From NCBI RefSeq assembly GCF_022647325.1, contig NZ_CP071405.1:620001-684000 (forward strand): a stretch of DNA of 64,000 nucleotides. Direction: 5' to 3'. Position 1 is the stretch's first letter, and each line of letters opens with the position of its first letter. Below, piece after piece: positions 43,963 through 56,304 of this stretch. Source of the DNA: Pantoea deleyi. Its GTDB lineage: Bacteria > Pseudomonadota > Gammaproteobacteria > Enterobacterales > Enterobacteriaceae. Made by a program: the position numbers and the translations under genes. The notes below the pieces were generated by a model. That model saw nothing but the letters and a program-made list of their open reading frames with translations. It was not told where the DNA came from and made no database searches.

Positions 43963-45387
43963 ATGAAAGTGACTCTGCCCGCGTTCGGCCAAGCCTCAGT
44001 GCTGGTTGTTGGCGATGTAATGTTGGATCGTTACTGGTATGGCCCAACCAGCCGTATCTCCCCTGAGGCACCGGTGCCGGTGGTGAAAGTGGACACGGTT
44101 GAAGAGCGTCCTGGCGGGGCGGCGAACGTGGCGATGAACATTGCAGCACTCGGTGCCGCGTCACGCCTGATTGGCCTGACCGGGGAAGATGATGCGGCGC
44201 GCGTGCTGAGTACCACGCTGAAAGACGTCAACGTTCACTGTGACTTTGTCGCGGTAAAAAGCCATCCGACGATTACCAAACTGCGCGTGCTTTCCCGCAA
44301 CCAGCAGCTGATCCGCCTTGATTTTGAAGAGGGGTTTGAGCAGGTTGATCCGGAGCCGATTCACCAGAAAATGCGTGAATCCCTGGCCGCGGCGGGTGCG
44401 CTGGTGCTCTCCGATTATGCCAAAGGCGCGCTGAGCAGCGTGCAGACCATGATTACCCTGGCGCGCGAGGCGAAGGTGCCGGTCCTGATCGACCCGAAAG
44501 GCACCGATTTCGCCCGCTACCGTGGCGCGACGCTGCTGACGCCGAACCTCTCTGAGTTTGAAGCCGTCGTCGGCAAGTGCAAAAGCGAAGAGGAGATCGT
44601 GGCGCGCGGGATGCAGCTGATTGCTGATTTTGACCTCGCCGCGCTGCTGGTCACCCGTTCCGAAAATGGCATGACGCTGCTGCAGCCAGGCAAAGCACCT
44701 CTGCATCTGCCGACGCAGGCGCAGGAAGTGTATGACGTGACCGGTGCCGGCGATACGGTGATTGGCGTGCTGGCAGCAGCGCTGGCGGCGGGTGACTCGC
44801 TGGAAGAGGCCTGTTTCCTGGCCAATGCCGCCGCCGGTGTGGTGGTGGGGAAACTGGGTACATCGACCGTCAGCACCGTCGAGCTGGAGAATGCGATCCA
44901 CGCCCGTCCGGAGCAGGGCTTTGGCATCATGACAGAAGCGCAGCTGAAAGCCGCCGTCGAAATGGCCCGTCGCCGTGGCGAGAAAGTGGTGATGACCAAT
45001 GGCGTGTTCGACATCCTGCATGCCGGGCATGTCTCCTACCTCGCCAACGCCCGCAAGCTGGGCGACCGGCTGATCGTCGCGGTCAACAGCGATGCTTCGA
45101 CAAAACGTCTGAAAGGAGAAAGCCGTCCGGTCAATCCACAGGAAAACCGGATGATCGTGCTTGGCGCGCTGGAAGCGGTCGACTGGGTTGTGGTGTTTGA
45201 AGAGGACACCCCGCAGCGCCTGATTGCCTCTATTCTGCCGGACCTGCTGGTAAAAGGCGGGGATTACAAGCCGGAAGATATCGCTGGCAGCAAAGAAGTG
45301 TGGGCCAATGGCGGTGATGTGCAGGTACTGAACTTTGAAGACGGTATCTCGACCACCAACATTATCAAAACCATTCGCGGCAGCTGA
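43963..45387 (+). CDS. hldE: Bifunctional heptose 7-phosphate kinase / heptose 1-phosphate adenylyltransferase
   Basis: 474 aa (E. coli 477). N-terminal ribokinase-like domain ([40 protein letters not shown]) and C-terminal cytidylyltransferase-type domain ([17 protein letters not shown], with HAGH). Makes ADP-heptose for LPS core. Start at 43963 ([10 protein letters not shown]) by homology rather than 43942. Confidence 0.98.
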   Translation: MKVTLPAFGQASVLVVGDVMLDRYWYGPTSRISPEAPVPVVKVDTVEERPGGAANVAMNIAALGAASRLIGLTGEDDAARVLSTTLKDVNVHCDFVAVKSHPTITKLRVLSRNQQLIRLDFEEGFEQVDPEPIHQKMRESLAAAGALVLSDYAKGALSSVQTMITLAREAKVPVLIDPKGTDFARYRGATLLTPNLSEFEAVVGKCKSEEEIVARGMQLIADFDLAALLVTRSENGMTLLQPGKAPLHLPTQAQEVYDVTGAGDTVIGVLAAALAAGDSLEEACFLANAAAGVVVGKLGTSTVSTVELENAIHARPEQGFGIMTEAQLKAAVEMARRRGEKVVMTNGVFDILHAGHVSYLANARKLGDRLIVAVNSDASTKRLKGESRPVNPQENRMIVLGALEAVDWVVVFEEDTPQRLIASILPDLLVKGGDYKPEDIAGSKEVWANGGDVQVLNFEDGISTTNIIKTIRGS

Positions 45388-45399
45388 GGCCACGTCTGA

Positions 45400-45421
45400 G
45401 CGGGAGCCGCCAGGCTCCCGC
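45400..45421. terminator. Hairpin between convergent hldE and ubiK
   Basis: Perfect 9-bp GC stem GCGGGAGCC/GGCTCCCGC with loop GCCA. No T-run on either side. Confidence 0.5.
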
Positions 45422-45429
45422 CTGAACAC

Positions 45430-45813
45430 TTATTCGGACTTGTTATCCGGCACAGGTTTCACCACGTCGGCAACCGGTGGCGGAGAGACCGCAGGTGAGG
45501 TCGCTACCGCAGCCGCCGGGGTCACGGTGGAGGTGGCTGAAGCGGCTGCCGCTGGCGGCGTACCGGCTGAGGCGCCCTGGCTTTCCAGCTGCGCCAGACG
45601 CTGTTCCAGCGCCGCCAGCTTCTCCCGCGTACGCAGCAAGACCTGCGTCTGCACATCAAACTCTTCACGGTTGACCAGATCCATCCGGGTCAGCTGCGCC
45701 TGAAGAACCTGACGAATTTTCTTTTCGACATCATCCCCAAACTCACGAACACCTTTCGGCATCGCGTCGTGAACCTGACGGGCAAGGTGTTCAATTTTTT
45801 TCGTGTCGATCAT
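45430..45813 (-). CDS. ubiK: Ubiquinone biosynthesis accessory factor UbiK
   Basis: 127 aa; E. coli UbiK (YqiC) is 96. The conserved part ([21 protein letters not shown]...[49 protein letters not shown]) has an amphipathic N-terminus and a coiled coil (about residues 54-79) that trimerises and binds UbiJ. The extra C-terminal ~45 residues are Ala/Pro/Thr rich and probably unstructured. Start at 45813 by homology. Confidence 0.95.
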   Translation of the reverse strand: MIDTKKIEHLARQVHDAMPKGVREFGDDVEKKIRQVLQAQLTRMDLVNREEFDVQTQVLLRTREKLAALEQRLAQLESQGASAGTPPAAAASATSTVTPAAAVATSPAVSPPPVADVVKPVPDNKSE

Positions 45814-45985
45814 GATGATTTCCTGGTTACGGGGAGCTGTGTCAGCGTGTTTACCAACGTAATAAGTGTTAAGTGTAATGCCAGAAATGAAAAGGATAAA
45901 CCTCAAATCCGTAACGCAGGAAATGCAAAAGCAATTGCGCTATTGATGATTGCCGCTTCAAACATTCGGCGTTATAGTTGAAGAG

Positions 45986-46150
45986 CTTATTCTCAGGGCG
46001 GGGCGCAATTCCCCACCGGCGGTAAATCAGCTTCGGCTGAAAGCCCGCGAGCGCTTTATCCCACTGAAATGCGGGATAAAGGTCAGCAGATCCGGTGTAA
46101 TTCCGGGGCCGACGGTTACAGTCCGGATGGGAGAGGGTAACGACATCTGT
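45986..46150 (+). ncRNA. FMN riboswitch (RFN element)
   Basis: Conserved RFN blocks in order: AGGGCGGGGCGCAATTCCCC, ACCGGCGGTAA, AGCCCGCGAGC, GGTCAGCAGATCCGGT, TTCCGGGGCCGACGGT and ACAGTCCGGATGGGAGAGG. It sits before ribB; FMN binding should lower ribB expression by blocking translation and/or promoting termination. Confidence 0.97.
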
Positions 46151-46252
46151 CGGACAATTGTGTCTGCTTCACGTTATTGCCACGTCTTTTTGACGTCACT
46201 CCTAAGCACGCCCTGATTCTGGTAACCCATACATATAAAGGTTTTTATTACC

Positions 46253-46909
46253 ATGAATCAGACGCTACTTTCTGAATTTGGCACGCCTGAACAGCGTGTA
46301 GAACGTGCTATCGCCGCCCTGCGTGAGGGTCGTGGTGTGATGGTACTCGACGATGAAAATCGTGAAAACGAAGGCGACATGATCTTCGCCGCAGAAACCA
46401 TGACTGTTGAACAGATGGCGCTGACGATTCGTCACGGCAGCGGCATCGTCTGCCTTTGCCTGACGGAAGAGCGTCGCCAGCAGCTCGATCTGCCGATGAT
46501 GGTGGAAAACAACACCAGCTCCTTTGGCACCGGCTTTACCGTGACCATCGAAGCGGCAGAGGGTGTCACCACCGGCGTTTCCGCGCAGGATCGCATCACC
46601 ACCATCCGCACGGCGATTGCCGATGATGCAAAGCCGGCCGATCTGCATCGTCCTGGTCACGTCTTCCCGCTGCGCGCCAGCGAAGGTGGGGTGCTGACCC
46701 GTGGCGGCCACACAGAAGCGACCATCGATCTGGTCACGCTCGCAGGCTTTAAGCCCGCCGGTGTCCTGTGTGAACTGACCAACGACGATGGCACCATGGC
46801 GCATGCGCCTGAAGCGATTGCGTTTGCCCGTCAGCATCAGATGCCGGTCGTCACGATTGAAGACCTGATCGCCTGGCGTCGCACGCACGAAACCCGTCAC
46901 GCCAGCTGA
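46253..46909 (+). CDS. ribB: 3,4-dihydroxy-2-butanone 4-phosphate synthase
   Basis: 218 aa. Converts ribulose 5-phosphate to the four-carbon unit of riboflavin. Active-site loop [16 protein letters not shown] (about residues 33-48), [21 protein letters not shown] and [10 protein letters not shown] are present. Under the FMN riboswitch directly upstream. Confidence 0.99.
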   Translation: MNQTLLSEFGTPEQRVERAIAALREGRGVMVLDDENRENEGDMIFAAETMTVEQMALTIRHGSGIVCLCLTEERRQQLDLPMMVENNTSSFGTGFTVTIEAAEGVTTGVSAQDRITTIRTAIADDAKPADLHRPGHVFPLRASEGGVLTRGGHTEATIDLVTLAGFKPAGVLCELTNDDGTMAHAPEAIAFARQHQMPVVTIEDLIAWRRTHETRHAS

Positions 46910-46925
46910 GTCATCTGCTGCCCTA

Positions 46926-46952
46926 AAACAGGCCTCCTGCGGGCCTGTTTTT
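46926..46952 (+). terminator. Terminator after ribB
   Basis: AAACAGGCC/GGCCTGTTT perfect stem followed by TTG; strong intrinsic terminator. Confidence 0.92.
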
Positions 46953-47132
46953 GTTTCGGCTCCCGCTGTTGTCGCGCTTTCCGTCTCTTCCCGCGGTCAG
47001 CCAGCCGCTTAATATTACCCCGTTTATTTCATTCAAATTTCCTGATGATCTCCATCATGCTTATCCGCGTGATCCCGGCATCAATGCGCGTATCGTAGTG
47101 ACCATTAAATCACCGGATCCCGGAGTACACGA

Positions 47133-47918
47133 ATGAGTCAGTTACGCATGCCAGCGCTGTTTTTGGGCCATGGCAACCCGATGAATGCCCTTGAAGAGAA
47201 CCGCTATACCGCCGCGTGGCGTCAGGCGGGCGACACGCTGCCGCGTCCGCGTGCGATTATTGCGGTTTCAGCGCACTGGTACACGCGCGGCACTGCCGTC
47301 ACCGCGATGGCGCAGCCGAAAACCATTCATGATTTCGGAGGATTTCCGCAGGCGCTGTTTGATACGCGCTATCCGGCACCGGGTTCGCCTGAGCTGGCGC
47401 AGCAGCTGGTGGCGCAGTTAGCGCCGGTGGCGGTGACGCTGGATCACGACTGGGGACTGGATCACGGTTCCTGGGGCGTCCTGATAAAGATGTATCCGGA
47501 TGCCGATATTCCGGTGGTGCAGCTCAGCATCGATGGTACCCGACCGGCGGCATGGCATTTTGAGATGGGCCGCAAACTGGCTGCGCTGCGCGATCAGGGC
47601 GTGATGATTGTTGCCAGCGGCAACGTGGTGCATAACCTGCGTCAGGCGCACTGGAACGGCAGCAGTGAGGTCTATCCCTGGGCCAGCGGGTTTGAACAGT
47701 TCGTTCGCGATAACCTGGCGGTCCAGAGCGATGCCGCATCACATCCGCTGGTGAACTTTATGGATCATCCTGATGCCGCGCTCGCCAATCCGACGCCTGA
47801 GCACTATCTGCCGCTGCTCTATGTGCTGGGCACACGTCAGCCGGATGACGCCATCACCATTCCGGTTGACGGAATCGAGATGGGGGCCATCAGCATGTTG
47901 TCGGTTCAGGTCGGTTAA
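47133..47918 (+). CDS. ygiD: 4,5-DOPA-extradiol-dioxygenase family protein (YgiD)
   Basis: 261 aa. Class III extradiol dioxygenase with metal-binding histidines in LFLGHGNPMNAL, VSAHWY, DHDWGLDHGSWGVL and SGNVVHNL. E. coli YgiD opens the ring of L-DOPA in vitro; the physiological substrate is unclear. Followed by a strong hairpin terminator. Confidence 0.95.
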   Translation: MSQLRMPALFLGHGNPMNALEENRYTAAWRQAGDTLPRPRAIIAVSAHWYTRGTAVTAMAQPKTIHDFGGFPQALFDTRYPAPGSPELAQQLVAQLAPVAVTLDHDWGLDHGSWGVLIKMYPDADIPVVQLSIDGTRPAAWHFEMGRKLAALRDQGVMIVASGNVVHNLRQAHWNGSSEVYPWASGFEQFVRDNLAVQSDAASHPLVNFMDHPDAALANPTPEHYLPLLYVLGTRQPDDAITIPVDGIEMGAISMLSVQVG

Positions 47919-48023
47919 GCAGAAGATCGGGCGCAGAGGATAAACATGCCCTGCAGCCCGGAGAAGCCGTCAGGCGTTTCTGAACAACATCGCGCGGATG
48001 CACCTCAGGGCGCAGGGGCAGAG

Positions 48024-48059
48024 TCGGGCGGGCCGGCTGACCGGCACCCGCCCGATTTT
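48024..48059 (+). terminator. Terminator after ygiD
   Basis: TCGGGCGGG pairs with CCCGCCCGA, with an inner CCGG/CCGG pair, followed by TTTT. Confidence 0.85.
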
Positions 48060-48076
48060 GGGTTAACGGCGCTTCG

Positions 48077-49237
48077 TCAGCCGATAAAGGCGTGCGGATA
48101 GAAGCGGGAGAGATCCTGGGTGATCAGGTCACGATCCTCGCGCAGACCAATACCCGCTGGTTGATCGTCAATCAGCCAGCTGCCGATCAGCGTATAGCTG
48201 TCGCCAAATTTTGGCAGCGGATGGAACTGCTGGACGATCATTCCCTCTTCGCCATAAGGCCCGTCTACCCGGGCGATCTCCTGACCGTTCTCCACGATGC
48301 GGATGTTAGCGCCTTCACGGGAAAACAGCGGCTTAACCACATATTTCTCCATCGGCGGAACATCATCCTCTGCAAACCAAGCGGGCAGCAGGTTAGGGTG
48401 ATTCGGGAACATCTCCCACAGCATCGGCAGCAACGCTTTATTTGAGATAATGCTCTTCCATGCCGGTTCCAGCCAGCGCACGCCAGCATCCCCCAGCTTG
48501 GTTGAGAACATTTCGCGCAGCATGAATTCCCACGGATAGAGCTTGAACAGGTTGCTGATCACCTGATCCTGAGCGTCGGTAAATTCCCCTTTTTCGCCCA
48601 GGCCAATCTCATCAATGTAGAGAAACTCACTCGGCAGGCCCGCTTCGGTGGCGCAATCCTGAAGATACTGCACGGTTCCGCGATCTTCATCGGTATCGCG
48701 GCAGCAGGCGAAGTGCAGCCAGTTAAACCCGTGCTGCTGATGCAGATCGGCGAAGCGCTCAATCAGCTTCTCCTGCAGGCTGTTGAACTGGTCGCTGCCT
48801 GCGGGTAACTGACCGGCGTTGAGCTGATCTTCCAGCCAGAGCCACTGGAAGAAAGCCGCTTCATACAGCGAGGTCGGCGTGTCCGCATTGTTCTCCAGCA
48901 GTTTGACCTCGCCTTTTCCATCCCAGGCGAGATCGAGACGCGAATAGAGCGAAGGCTGACGCTGACGCCATGAATCGCGCACGAAGTCCCAGGTATGCTT
49001 AGGAATGCGGAATTTCGTCAGCAGCGCCTCGCTGTTGACCACTTTCTCCACCACCTGCAGGCACATCTGATGCAGCTCCGCGGTCACCTCTTCCAGATGT
49101 TCGATCTGCGCCAGCGTGAACTGGTAATAGGCATCCTCACACCAGTAGGGTTCGCCATGCATGGTGTGAAAACGAAAACCGAACTCGGTGGCTTTTTCGC
49201 GCCAGCCGGGGCGTTCTGAAATGGCAATGCGTTCCAT
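48077..49237 (-). CDS. ygiC: Glutathionylspermidine synthase-like ATP-grasp protein YgiC
   Basis: 386 aa, the E. coli YgiC length. ATP-grasp of the glutathionylspermidine synthase family: [48 protein letters not shown] and [26 protein letters not shown]. It lacks the amidase half of GspS, so it probably ligates a peptide to an amine or peptide of unknown identity. Start at 49237 (MERIAIS), 7 bp after ygiB; forms an operon tolC-ygiB-ygiC. Confidence 0.94.
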   Translation of the reverse strand: MERIAISERPGWREKATEFGFRFHTMHGEPYWCEDAYYQFTLAQIEHLEEVTAELHQMCLQVVEKVVNSEALLTKFRIPKHTWDFVRDSWRQRQPSLYSRLDLAWDGKGEVKLLENNADTPTSLYEAAFFQWLWLEDQLNAGQLPAGSDQFNSLQEKLIERFADLHQQHGFNWLHFACCRDTDEDRGTVQYLQDCATEAGLPSEFLYIDEIGLGEKGEFTDAQDQVISNLFKLYPWEFMLREMFSTKLGDAGVRWLEPAWKSIISNKALLPMLWEMFPNHPNLLPAWFAEDDVPPMEKYVVKPLFSREGANIRIVENGQEIARVDGPYGEEGMIVQQFHPLPKFGDSYTLIGSWLIDDQPAGIGLREDRDLITQDLSRFYPHAFIG

Positions 49238-49244
49238 CGGGGCG

Positions 49245-49916
49245 TCAGCCTCCCATTGAGCGGCTGGAGGTGCCGGTGGCGCTGCTGCGTTGCATGCTGT
49301 TCTGTTTGGCCACGGTTTCACCGAAGCCGCCGCGGGTGATGGTCGAGGTGGTCGCCGGTTTCGGGGCCAGCGCCGTTTGCGGCACGGTCATGCTTTTGCC
49401 GGAGGTCGCCGCGCCATAGTTGCGGCCGGACGCATCCACAAACTGACCGTTGGCCGGGCTGCGGGCCGTTTTAGGCGAGAACAGCGGTTGCTGCGCAAAG
49501 CCGGCACCGCCGCCCATCATGCGGCCCATCATGTAACCCGCCATCAGTGGCATCCAGAAGCTGCCGCCACTCTGCTGAGATTCTGCATTGGTGGTGCCCA
49601 CGCCCGCCTGCGCCGGTGTCTGCTGACACTGATTCTCACCAAATTCCGCAACGCAGTCTTCACGCGTGGCATATTTTGGCGCGGTGCGTTCCGCCTCTTT
49701 TTTGGCCTCATTGAAGGCGGTGGTGCACTGTGCGCTCTGACCCGGATTGGCCTTCGAACAGTCATCCGCGTTCTGGTACATCGACACCGTTTCATCGTTC
49801 TGTTCACAGCCAGCCAGCATAAAGACGGCCGATACGGCGAACGCAACGGGCGTTAAATGGCGTGCCTGCCAGCTCTTGCGAAAAGCGGCATAGCGAATAG
49901 ATTTTGTGCGTTTCAT
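49245..49916 (-). CDS. ygiB: Lipoprotein-like YgiB (DUF1190)
   Basis: 223 aa. Begins [17 protein letters not shown], with [11 protein letters not shown] as a lipobox-like end of the signal. The mature part has [12 protein letters not shown] and [10 protein letters not shown] cysteine pairs and a Gly/Met-rich middle ([18 protein letters not shown]), then a Ser/Thr-rich tail. Envelope protein of unknown role linked to tolC. Confidence 0.92.
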   Translation of the reverse strand: MKRTKSIRYAAFRKSWQARHLTPVAFAVSAVFMLAGCEQNDETVSMYQNADDCSKANPGQSAQCTTAFNEAKKEAERTAPKYATREDCVAEFGENQCQQTPAQAGVGTTNAESQQSGGSFWMPLMAGYMMGRMMGGGAGFAQQPLFSPKTARSPANGQFVDASGRNYGAATSGKSMTVPQTALAPKPATTSTITRGGFGETVAKQNSMQRSSATGTSSRSMGG

Positions 49917-50028
49917 TATGATTATCCTGTGCCCAAAGGTAGGGCATAGAATAGGGGATGGGGGGGTAAAATTGAAGCTGAAGGCCTGATGCAGCAGGGA
50001 TCTTTACTTAGTTATACGTTCAGCAGAG

Positions 50029-50053
50029 AGACGGGCCGCAAAGCAGCCCGTCT
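50029..50053. terminator. Hairpin after tolC
   Basis: AGACGGGC/GCCCGTCT stem just after the tolC stop. No T-run, so partial termination before ygiBC is likely. Confidence 0.5.
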
Positions 50054-50058
50054 GCTGA

Positions 50059-51525
50059 TTAATTACCGAAAGGATTACCGCTGTTGCGACGCGCCGCCGG
50101 GCGGGCTGCCTCAGACGAACCGGTGGCCACAGGGCCATTATCCACACGCGCGGTCTGCTGCGCGTTTTCCGGTGCCACCGTTTCCGGTGAGGTCGGGATC
50201 TCTTTACCCAGCTGGCTGTTCAGTTTCTGCAGGCTCTGCTCGTTGAGCGTTCCCAGTGCGTAACTGATATTCAGCTGGTTGATCAGGTAGCTGTAACGCG
50301 CATCAGAGAGCTGCTGCTTCGCGTTGTAGAGCACGGTGGTGGCATCCAGCACATCAACGATGGTGCGTGTCCCCACCTGATAGCCCGCTTCTGACGCATC
50401 CAGTGAACTCTGCGCAGAGACCACCGCCTGTTTGTAGGCGCTGATGCTGCTGATAGAGGCGTTCACGTTGTTAAACGACTGACGCACGGTCTGCACCGCA
50501 GAGCGGTGTGCGCTCTCCAGCTGCTCGCTGGCGCTGACGAAATTGTACTGCGCCTGTTTCACCTGCGAGGTCACGCTGCCGCCGCTGTAGAGTGGCAGAG
50601 AGAAGCTCAGACCCACCTGGTTGGAACCGGTGATGGAGTCGGTTGACCCGGTACTCTGGTTCGCACGGCTGCCGCCATATTTGCTGTTAGACAGGCCGGT
50701 AGACGCCTTGAGATCCAGCGTGGGCATGTGGCCGGTTTCCGCGTAGCGGATCTGCTCGCGCGCTAAATCCTGGCTCAGACGCGCAGAGAGCAGCGACAGG
50801 TTGCGGTTTTCCGCCTGCTTCAGCAGCGCGCTGACCGCATCGGGTTTGTCAGTTTTGAAGCGGTCGATGCTCAGCGAGGCCAGCGACAGGTAATCCATGC
50901 CGGTGATCTGACGCAGCGTCTCGACGTTGTTATCCAGGTCGTTGCGGGCGGTTACTTCGTTTGCCAGCACGCTGTCATACTGTGCGCGGGCGTTCTGCAC
51001 GTCGGTGATGGCAACCAGGCCTACGTTAAAGCGCTGTGTGGTCTGATCCAGCTCGCGGTAGATCGACTGTTTCTGCGCTTCGGTGTAAGAAAGGGTATCA
51101 ATCGCTTTCAGCACGTTGAAGTAGGCGGTCGCCGTCTTCAGAATCAGATCCTGCTGCGCGACCTGATAGGTCACATCCTGAATACCGGCGGTCTTTTCCT
51201 GCAGGGTCAGCGCACGCCATTTCGACATATCGAAAAGGGTCTGGGTTAATTGCAGTGTGCCGCTGGTGGTGTTGGAATGCAGACCGCTGTTATCGCGATA
51301 GCCGCTATTATAGGTATAGTCTGCACCCAGGCCGAGCTGGGGTAACAGTGGGCTACGCGATTCGTTGATCTTCTCAAAAGCAGAATCGCGATCGGCAGCG
51401 GCGCTGCGCAGATCCGGGTTGCTCAGACGCGCTTGCTGGTAAACCTGAAGCAGGTCTTCGGCCTGGCTGGCGAAGCTGAAACCGCCCAGGCTCAGCCCAA
51501 TAAAAAATGGGAGCAGTTTTTTCAT
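50059..51525 (-). CDS. tolC: Outer membrane efflux channel TolC
   Basis: 488 aa. Trimeric channel-tunnel for tripartite drug efflux and type I secretion. Signal peptide MKKLLPFFIGLSLGGFSFASQA, mature start EDLLQVYQQARLSNPDLR, repeated OEP domains (QLGLGADYTYNSGYRDN; VGLVAITDVQNARAQYDS; VGTRTIVDVLDATTVLYNA). The C-terminal tail has a longer Gln/Ala/Arg end than the barrel needs. Start at 51525 has GGA 8 bases upstream; the ATG two codons earlier is too close. Divergent from nudF. Confidence 0.98.
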   Translation of the reverse strand: MKKLLPFFIGLSLGGFSFASQAEDLLQVYQQARLSNPDLRSAAADRDSAFEKINESRSPLLPQLGLGADYTYNSGYRDNSGLHSNTTSGTLQLTQTLFDMSKWRALTLQEKTAGIQDVTYQVAQQDLILKTATAYFNVLKAIDTLSYTEAQKQSIYRELDQTTQRFNVGLVAITDVQNARAQYDSVLANEVTARNDLDNNVETLRQITGMDYLSLASLSIDRFKTDKPDAVSALLKQAENRNLSLLSARLSQDLAREQIRYAETGHMPTLDLKASTGLSNSKYGGSRANQSTGSTDSITGSNQVGLSFSLPLYSGGSVTSQVKQAQYNFVSASEQLESAHRSAVQTVRQSFNNVNASISSISAYKQAVVSAQSSLDASEAGYQVGTRTIVDVLDATTVLYNAKQQLSDARYSYLINQLNISYALGTLNEQSLQKLNSQLGKEIPTSPETVAPENAQQTARVDNGPVATGSSEAARPAARRNSGNPFGN

Positions 51526-51735
51526 TTGCATTCCTTTTGTTGCAGCAAATTGCAGTGGGTGCGCTGCCGGGTAAGCCAAAAAATTATCGCCGATTCTAGC
51601 AGAGGGCAACTGTGAGATAAGTTGGCTGAACGTGCCTTCTCCCTCTAATTTACGTAAATAATTCATAAAGAACCACTTACATGGAGCAGGGTAACAGGCT
51701 TTTTTCGCTCCATCCCAATCTGCACAAGGAACCTG

Positions 51736-52374
51736 ATGATGACGGAAGAAAAAAAATCCCCTGTGACTTTCACAAAAAACGATGTAGAAATTATTGCACG
51801 CGAAACCCTCTACGACGGTTTTTTTTCCATTGAGCGCTATCGTTTCCGCCACCGCCGGTTTAACGGCGAAATGAGTGGCGAAGTGCAGCGCGAAGTTTTT
51901 GAGCGCGGACATGCCGCCGTGCTGCTACCTTATGATCCCTTACGCGACGAAGTGGTGCTGATTGAGCAGATCCGCATCCCGGCTTATGACAGCAGCGCCT
52001 CACCCTGGCTGCTGGAGATGGTCGCCGGTATTATTGAGCCGGGCGAAACGGTCGAGCAGGTGGCGCGTCGCGAAGCCGTCGAAGAGGCGGGATTAACGGT
52101 CGGCCGGATCAAGCCCATGCTGAGCTATCTGGCCAGCCCTGGCGGCACCAGCGAACGTCTGTCGGTGCTGATTGGGGAAGTGGATGCCAGCCAGGCAGAG
52201 GGATGCCATGGTCTGGAGGAAGAGAATGAGGATATTCTTGTCCATGTGGTGAGCCGCGAACAGGCTTATCGCTGGGTGGAAGAGGGGATAATCGACAATG
52301 CGGCGTCTGTCATCGCCCTGCAATGGCTGGCGTTGCACCATGAAAAACTACGCGAAGAGTGGATACAAAAATGA
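51736..52374 (+). CDS. nudF: ADP-ribose pyrophosphatase
   Basis: 212 aa Nudix hydrolase cleaving ADP-ribose and ADP-sugars. The Nudix box is [24 protein letters not shown] (GX5EX7REUXEEXGU) at about residues 98-120. Starts ATG 51736 or 51739 (AAGGA upstream). First gene of nudF-yqiB-cpdA-yqiA-parE. Confidence 0.96.
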   Translation: MMTEEKKSPVTFTKNDVEIIARETLYDGFFSIERYRFRHRRFNGEMSGEVQREVFERGHAAVLLPYDPLRDEVVLIEQIRIPAYDSSASPWLLEMVAGIIEPGETVEQVARREAVEEAGLTVGRIKPMLSYLASPGGTSERLSVLIGEVDASQAEGCHGLEEENEDILVHVVSREQAYRWVEEGIIDNAASVIALQWLALHHEKLREEWIQK

Positions 52375-52796
52375 AACAGCGCTATACCCCTGACTTTCCC
52401 GAAATGATGCGGCTCTGCGAAACCAATTTCGCCCAGCTAAGCCGCCTGCTGCCGCGCAACGATGAGGCGGGTGCATCGGTGATCTATCAGGTGAGTGGCG
52501 CCCGTTACCAGCTGACGATTCAGGAGTCGACCCGCTACACCACGCTGGTGGAGATTCGCCAGGTCGCGCCTGCCGTCAGTTACTGGAGCCTGCCTTCGAT
52601 GTCGGTCCGGCTCTATCACGATGCGATGGTCGCCGAAGTGTGTTCAACGCAACAGATCTATCGTTTCAAAGCGCGCTATGATTATCCTAATAAAAAACTG
52701 CATCAGCGCGATGAAAAACATCAGATCAACCAGTTTCTCGCAGACTGGCTGCGCTACTGCCTGGCGCATGGCGCGATGGCAGTTCCGGTCTGCTGA
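52371..52796 (+). CDS. yqiB: DUF1249 protein YqiB
   Basis: 141 aa. [28 protein letters not shown] and [46 protein letters not shown] are the conserved blocks. Function unknown. Overlaps nudF by 4 bp (ATGA). Confidence 0.95.
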   Translation: MKQRYTPDFPEMMRLCETNFAQLSRLLPRNDEAGASVIYQVSGARYQLTIQESTRYTTLVEIRQVAPAVSYWSLPSMSVRLYHDAMVAEVCSTQQIYRFKARYDYPNKKLHQRDEKHQINQFLADWLRYCLAHGAMAVPVC

Positions 52797-52838
52797 TGCG
52801 TATAATGCGGTAAATGGCGTGGAGACGAAGGAAACGCT

Positions 52839-53666
52839 TTGGATAGCCTGCTAACTCTTCCTGCGGCGAACGGTTCCGGATTCAGGATTTTACAAATTAC
52901 GGATACTCACCTGTTCGCGGGAAAACATGAATCGTTGCTTGGGGTGAACACCTGGTCGAGCTACAAAGCGGTGCTGGATGCGATTATCGCGCAACAGCGC
53001 GACTACGACCTGATCATCGCCACCGGCGATCTCGCTCAGGATCACTCTGCCGAAGCCTATCAGCATTTTGCTGAGGGTATCTCACGTTTGCCCCGGCCCT
53101 GCGTCTGGCTGCCCGGCAATCACGATTTTCAGCCCGCGATGGTCGATACCCTGGCCGCCGCCCATATCAATGCCCATAAACAGGTACTGCTGGGTGAGGC
53201 GTGGCAGATTGTTCTGCTCGACAGCCAGGTTTCCGGGGTGCCGCACGGCATGCTGAGCGACTACCAGCTGGAGTGGCTCGACAATGCGCTGGGGTGCTAT
53301 CCGCAACGGCATACGCTGGTCCTGCTGCATCACCATCCGCTGGCCTCGGGCTGCACCTGGCTCGATCAGCACAGCCTGCGCAATTCTCACCAGCTGGACG
53401 CGGTGCTGCAGCGTCACCCGCTGGCGCGGACGCTGGTCTGCGGGCATATTCATCAGGAGCTGGATCTGGCGTGGCATGGCCGCCGGGTGCTGGCGACGCC
53501 TTCAACCTGCGTGCAGTTCAAGCCACACTGCACCAGCTTTACCATCGACACCGTGGCTCCGGGCTGGCGCTGGTTTACCCTGCATCCGGATGGCAGCCTC
53601 GACACCGAGGTGAACCGGCTCGACACCGACGCTTTTCGTCCTGATTTAGACTCAGAAGGATACTGA
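52839..53666 (+). CDS. cpdA: 3',5'-cyclic-AMP phosphodiesterase
   Basis: 275 aa metallophosphoesterase breaking down cAMP. Metal ligands: QITDTHLFA, ATGDLAQDHS, PGNHDF, HHHPL, CGHIHQE. The frame begins at TTG 52839 after GAAGGAAACGC, so the start is non-ATG, which may keep expression low. Confidence 0.96.
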   Translation: MDSLLTLPAANGSGFRILQITDTHLFAGKHESLLGVNTWSSYKAVLDAIIAQQRDYDLIIATGDLAQDHSAEAYQHFAEGISRLPRPCVWLPGNHDFQPAMVDTLAAAHINAHKQVLLGEAWQIVLLDSQVSGVPHGMLSDYQLEWLDNALGCYPQRHTLVLLHHHPLASGCTWLDQHSLRNSHQLDAVLQRHPLARTLVCGHIHQELDLAWHGRRVLATPSTCVQFKPHCTSFTIDTVAPGWRWFTLHPDGSLDTEVNRLDTDAFRPDLDSEGY

Positions 53667-53669
53667 CGC

Positions 53670-54251
53670 GTGGCGGCTTTGCTCTATCTGCACGGGTTTA
53701 ACAGTTCGCCCCTGTCGGCGAAGGCGACGCAGTTCCGGCAATGGCTGGAGGCGGAGCATCCGGCGATCGAGATGATCGTGCCGCAGCTGCCCACTTTCCC
53801 GGCCGATGCCGCCGCGATGCTGGAAGATCTGGTGCTGAGCCGCAGCGGCGAAACGCTGGGGCTGGTCGGCTCATCGCTGGGCGGCTACTACGCCACCTGG
53901 CTGTCGCAATGCTTTATGCTGCCTGCGGTGGTCGTCAATCCTGCGGTACGGCCGTTTGAACTGCTGGCGGATTTCCTGGGCGAAAATCAGAATCCCTACA
54001 CCGGCCAGCAATATGTGTTAGAGTCTCGCCACATTTACGATCTCAAAGTAATGCAGATTGAACCGCTGGAAGCGCCCGATTTACTCTGGCTGCTGCAACA
54101 GACCGGCGATGAAGTTCTCGATTATCGTCAGGCGCTCGACTATTACAGCGCGTGCCGGCACACGGTAGAAGAGGGCGGCAATCATGCATTTACTGGATTC
54201 GAGCGCCATTTCCCGCAGATTCTGGACTTTCTGGGTCTGAATCATCCCTGA
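53670..54251 (+). CDS. yqiA: Esterase YqiA
   Basis: 193 aa alpha/beta hydrolase with YLHGFNSSP oxyanion loop, nucleophile Ser in [14 protein letters not shown] (about residue 70) and catalytic His in EGGNHAF. Starts at GTG 53670, 3 bp after cpdA. Short-chain esterase; physiological role unknown. Confidence 0.95.
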   Translation: MAALLYLHGFNSSPLSAKATQFRQWLEAEHPAIEMIVPQLPTFPADAAAMLEDLVLSRSGETLGLVGSSLGGYYATWLSQCFMLPAVVVNPAVRPFELLADFLGENQNPYTGQQYVLESRHIYDLKVMQIEPLEAPDLLWLLQQTGDEVLDYRQALDYYSACRHTVEEGGNHAFTGFERHFPQILDFLGLNHP

Positions 54252-54255
54252 GTAA

Positions 54256-56196
<1,941 letters not shown>

Positions 56197-56198
56197 AC

Positions 56199-56222
56199 AA
56201 CAGGACGCGCAGGCGTCCTGTT
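56199..56222 (+). terminator. Terminator after parE
   Basis: Perfect 10-bp stem AACAGGACGC/GCGTCCTGTT with loop GCAG, 3 bp after the stop, then CGCTTTAT. Confidence 0.8.
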
Positions 56223-56304
56223 CGCTTTATGACGCCGGTATGATGAACCCGGTGCCGCCTCAGCCGCACCGGTCAGGTTTTCGTGAGCAGAGACAGTAAC
56301 CATT

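Noticed and set aside
44161..45429. 422-aa minus-strand frame opposite hldE
   Set aside because: Antisense shadow; hldE on the plus strand is certain.
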